DNA of 8,549 nt from NCBI GenBank assembly GCA_046082625.1, contig JBJTYE010000216.1, positions 1 to 8,549 on the forward strand, given 5' to 3'. This document shows, in pieces, positions 6,445 through 8,549 of this stretch. The notes beneath the pieces were generated by a model that did no database searches, was not told the DNA's origin, and saw only the letters and a list, made by a program, of their open reading frames with translations. The stretch's first letter is position 1, and each line of letters opens with the position of its first letter. The DNA comes from Casp-actino8 sp046082625. GTDB taxonomy: Bacteria > Actinomycetota > Acidimicrobiia > Acidimicrobiales > Ilumatobacteraceae. The translations under genes and the position numbers were made by a program.

Positions 6445-7131
6445 ATGGAAATCGTACTCGTCCGTCACGGGCAGCCGGAGTGGGTCCGCGACGACCTGAA
6501 CGTCGATAATCCGCCCCTCACCGACCTCGGACATCACCAAGCGCGTCGAGTGGCGGCCGTGCTCGGCGAAGAGCACTTCGACGAGATCTGGGTGTCGCCT
6601 CTGGTCCGAGCGCAGGAGACGGCGACGCCGTTGCTCCGGGACCGCGGTCGGGAACCGGGTCCGTCGGTGACCCAGGAATGGCTAGAGGAGATCCGCAATC
6701 CGCTGTGGCACGGTACGCCGCGGGAGAAGGCCGAAGCGGCCTACCGCGAGGAGAAGTCGCGGCCGGCGGAGGCCCGCTGGGAAGGACTGGCCGAAGGAGA
6801 GCCCGTCCGAGATTTCGTCCGTCGAATTCACGGCGGAGCCACTCAGTTCTTGGGGGAGCGGGGAATCGAGTCCTCCGGACAGCAGCTTCCCCTCTGGCAC
6901 ATCCAGGATCCCGATCGCCGGATCCTGCTGGTGGCCCACGCCGGCACCAACAGCGTCTTCATCTGTCACATTCTCGGCTTGCCCCCGACGCCGTGGGAAT
7001 GGGATCGTTTCGTGCTGGGTCACGCTTCGATCAGCCGTCTCGTCTCGTTCGAGATGGGGGACGGGCACACCTTCGGGCTGACCAAGCTGAGCGATGTGGA
7101 ACATCTCGAGTTCGGGGAGAGGACGTACTGA
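6445..7131 (+). CDS. Histidine phosphatase family protein (phosphoglycerate-mutase-like)
   Basis: A 228-residue protein beginning MEIVLVRHGQPEW. Its RHG motif (7-9) holds His8, the residue phosphorylated in branch-1 histidine phosphatases, with Arg7 beside it. SPLVRAQETA (51-60) supplies the second phosphate-binding Arg55. The acid/base Glu is probably Glu81 or Glu82 (WLEEI). VAHAGTN (163-169) carries the second catalytic His165. All four pocket positions are therefore present and the protein should be an active phosphatase or mutase. The substrate cannot be read off: the family includes cobalamin/nucleotide-loop, sugar-phosphate and broad-range phosphatases. The middle section (about 85-150), rich in Glu/Arg/Ala, is the variable cap region. 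A purine-rich AGAAAGAAG lies 7 nt before the ATG. It sits 29 nt after the ABC operon and 1 nt before the methyltransferase gene, suggesting co-transcription with the latter. Confidence 0.9.
   Translation: MEIVLVRHGQPEWVRDDLNVDNPPLTDLGHHQARRVAAVLGEEHFDEIWVSPLVRAQETATPLLRDRGREPGPSVTQEWLEEIRNPLWHGTPREKAEAAYREEKSRPAEARWEGLAEGEPVRDFVRRIHGGATQFLGERGIESSGQQLPLWHIQDPDRRILLVAHAGTNSVFICHILGLPPTPWEWDRFVLGHASISRLVSFEMGDGHTFGLTKLSDVEHLEFGERTY
7118..7123 (+). promoter_or_regulatory. Shine-Dalgarno of the methyltransferase gene
   Basis: AGAGGA within a GGGGAGAGGA run lies 9 nt before ATG 7133, inside the last codons of the phosphatase gene. It supports ATG 7133 over the in-frame ATG at 7094, which lies deeper within the phosphatase gene. 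Confidence 0.6.
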
Positions 7132-7132
7132 C

Positions 7133-8224
7133 ATGGCCGCAACCGAGTTGGATCCGAATCTTCTGAAGATGTACCAGTTCCTGGTGTTCTCCAAGCTCGA
7201 AGGTGCGGTGACCGCCGGGATGATCCACCTCGGTGATCGGCTCGGGTTGTACCGGGCGTTGGCCGCGTCCGGTGAACCACTGGACTGCGGGCGATTGGCC
7301 TCGACCACCGGATTGCATGTTCGATGGGTGCAGGAGTGGCTCCACAATCAGGCTGCCGCCCAATTGATCCACGTGTCCTTCGGAAGCGACGGTTCGGAAA
7401 CGTATTCCTTGAGTGCCGAAGCCAAAGTGGTGCTGGCCGAGGAGAGCCATCCGGCCTTCGGCATGGGGATTTTCCATCATCTGCCGCAGACCATGGATAC
7501 GTTGCGCGATCTGCCGGAGTCGTTCCGTACCGGACTCGGTCGCGATTACGACAGTCATGGACCCGAAGGTGCGGTGGGGATCGAACGCGAATTCGAGCCC
7601 TGGAGCCGCAGCTATCTGCTGCCGGTGGTCGTGCCGGCGTTGGATGGTATGGAAGCTCGCTTGGACCAAGGGGCCAAGGTCGCCGACATCGGCTGCGGAG
7701 CTGGTGGAGCGGCGATACGCATCGCCAAGGCCTTCCCGAAGAGTTCGGTCACCGGATACGACATTTCCCGATTCGCGCTGGAACGTGCCGAGTCGAAGAA
7801 GCGCGTCGAACAGGCATCGAACGTGACCTTCGTGGATCCTCGCCGCCATCCGCTTCCCGATGACGAGTCGCTGGACCTGGTGACCGCCTTCGACTGCATT
7901 CACGACATGACCCATCCGGCCGAGGTGATGCGGGCCATCCGGGCCTCCCTGAAACCCGATGGCACCTGGTTGTTGGTGGACATCAAAGCCCTCGACACCT
8001 TCGCCGAGAACCTGGCCAAGAACCCCATGGCGTCATTGATGTACGGGATCAGCGTCATGAGCTGCATGTCCTCGGCCATGTCTTTGCCCGACGGAGCCGG
8101 ACTCGGAACGCTCGGACTTCCGGAATCCAAAGCCCGGGAGATGGCCGAAGACGCCGGCTTCACCCGGTTCCGCCGCCTGGACATCGAACATTCGCTCAAC
8201 GCTTTCTACGAGGTGCGTCCATGA
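7133..8224 (+). CDS. SAM-dependent methyltransferase with N-terminal winged-helix domain (Rv2258c-like)
   Basis: A 363-residue protein. Residues ~15-95 look like the winged-helix/dimerisation domain typical of Rv2258c-type methyltransferases (GDRLGLYRALAASGEPLD at 34-51, then a TTGLHVRWVQEWLHNQAA recognition-helix-like segment at 58-75). A helical linker (about 105-165) follows, then a class I Rossmann domain. Motif I is VADIGCGAGGAA (183-194, with Gly187, Gly189 and Gly191), the acidic ribose-binding residue is Asp210 in GYDIS, and motif IV is AFDCIHDM (252-259). The C-terminal strand pair follows (TRFRRLDIEHSLNAFYEVRP). The N-terminal domain of this family is normally for dimerisation and substrate covering rather than DNA binding, although database names often say transcriptional regulator. 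The methyl acceptor is unknown, probably a small molecule. ATG 7133 follows the phosphatase stop by 1 nt; the stop overlaps the next start as ATGA. Confidence 0.88.
   Translation: MAATELDPNLLKMYQFLVFSKLEGAVTAGMIHLGDRLGLYRALAASGEPLDCGRLASTTGLHVRWVQEWLHNQAAAQLIHVSFGSDGSETYSLSAEAKVVLAEESHPAFGMGIFHHLPQTMDTLRDLPESFRTGLGRDYDSHGPEGAVGIEREFEPWSRSYLLPVVVPALDGMEARLDQGAKVADIGCGAGGAAIRIAKAFPKSSVTGYDISRFALERAESKKRVEQASNVTFVDPRRHPLPDDESLDLVTAFDCIHDMTHPAEVMRAIRASLKPDGTWLLVDIKALDTFAENLAKNPMASLMYGISVMSCMSSAMSLPDGAGLGTLGLPESKAREMAEDAGFTRFRRLDIEHSLNAFYEVRP
8210..8215 (+). promoter_or_regulatory. Shine-Dalgarno of the PPOX-fold gene
   Basis: GAGGTG lies 5 nt before ATG 8221, inside the end of the methyltransferase gene. 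It is a strong match to the 16S rRNA tail and supports ATG 8221 and coupled translation. Confidence 0.6.
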
Positions 8225-8549
8225 ACCAGAGCACGGAAATGAGTCTCGACGACGTCCGGACCGAGAGCCTGCGGTACGGACCGCTCGCCTACGTCGCCAC
8301 CTCCGGCCCCACCAACGAGCCGCATCTGGCGCCGGTGGCGGTGTCGTGGTTCGACGGCGACGTCTACGCCTTCGTGCTCTCCTCCGGAGTGAAGGTGCGC
8401 AACGTGCGAGCCAATCCCCGAGCCACCGTGCATTTCAGTGTCGGTGCATCCACCAACTGGGACAGTTGCATCGTCTGGGGTGACGCGGAGATCCTCGACA
8501 CCGTCGATCAGCGCCGTCATCTCTGGGACAAGATGGGGTACGACCTGGC
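8221..8549 (+). CDS. Pyridoxamine 5'-phosphate oxidase-fold protein, C-terminus cut by window edge
   Basis: Open from ATG 8221 to the right edge (109 codons, no stop). The segment YGPLAYVATSGPTNEPHLAPV (19-39), followed by VSWFDGDVYAFVLSSGVKVRNVRANPRATVHF (41-72), is the split beta-barrel pattern of the PPOX-like flavin/F420-binding family: beta strand with AT, PHLxPV, then S-x-K-x-R-N-x-x-x-N-P-R. Members bind FMN, F420 or haem, and many actinobacterial ones are F420-dependent reductases or oxidases of small molecules; the cofactor cannot be fixed from this fragment. The second barrel part begins at SCIVWGDAEILD (82-93). The ATG overlaps the methyltransferase TGA by 4 nt (ATGA), so the two are probably co-translated. 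The family is usually about 130-150 residues, so most of the protein is visible. Confidence 0.85.
   Translation, partial: MNQSTEMSLDDVRTESLRYGPLAYVATSGPTNEPHLAPVAVSWFDGDVYAFVLSSGVKVRNVRANPRATVHFSVGASTNWDSCIVWGDAEILDTVDQRRHLWDKMGYDL

Noticed and set aside
7031..7915. Antisense open frame over the methyltransferase N-terminal half
   Set aside because: No domain is seen, and the plus strand encodes a complete methyltransferase with ribosome site and motifs.

Overview
The window is a high-GC (by eye roughly 65%) bacterial chromosomal segment. It is densely packed with genes and shows no mobile elements, RNA genes or CRISPR. Frequent GTG starts, very short intergenic gaps, possible leaderless promoters, a DoxX protein and an Rv2258c-type winged-helix/methyltransferase all suggest an Actinomycetota member, perhaps an acidimicrobial relative of Ilumatobacter. 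The phylum-level guess is reasonable; the lower rank is only an impression.

Left part (1-1698). A P1/S58-family peptidase (DmpA/NylC-like self-cleaving hydrolase) runs leftward and leaves the window shortly before its C-terminus. Head-to-head with it is a left-handed beta-helix (hexapeptide-repeat) acyltransferase on the + strand. That gene ends 24 nt before a convergent gene, and a small GC-rich hairpin sits at the junction.

Middle part (1689-6415). A leftward pair, a DoxX membrane protein and a small membrane-anchored protein of unknown function, is joined by a GTGA stop/start overlap. Only 50 bp separates it from a rightward, overlapping pair of ABC half-transporters. The two halves form a complementary asymmetric pair. 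The first has a degenerate ATPase core (Asp for the catalytic Glu, Ser for the H-loop His) but an intact LSGGQ. The second has a canonical core but an altered LSAGE signature. This is the pattern of a heterodimeric type IV exporter with one consensus and one degenerate ATP site. The 50 bp divergent gap carries a -10-like element just before each start codon, so both operons may give leaderless mRNAs.

Right part (6416-8549). After a 29-nt gap come a histidine-phosphatase (phosphoglycerate-mutase-like) protein, an Rv2258c-like SAM-dependent methyltransferase (1-nt gap) and a pyridoxamine-5'-phosphate-oxidase-fold protein (ATGA overlap, cut by the window edge). These three look translationally coupled and may continue the ABC operon. 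No complete pathway can be named. The most informative features are the transporter asymmetry, the compact divergent control region and the coupled phosphatase/methyltransferase/flavin-fold trio.
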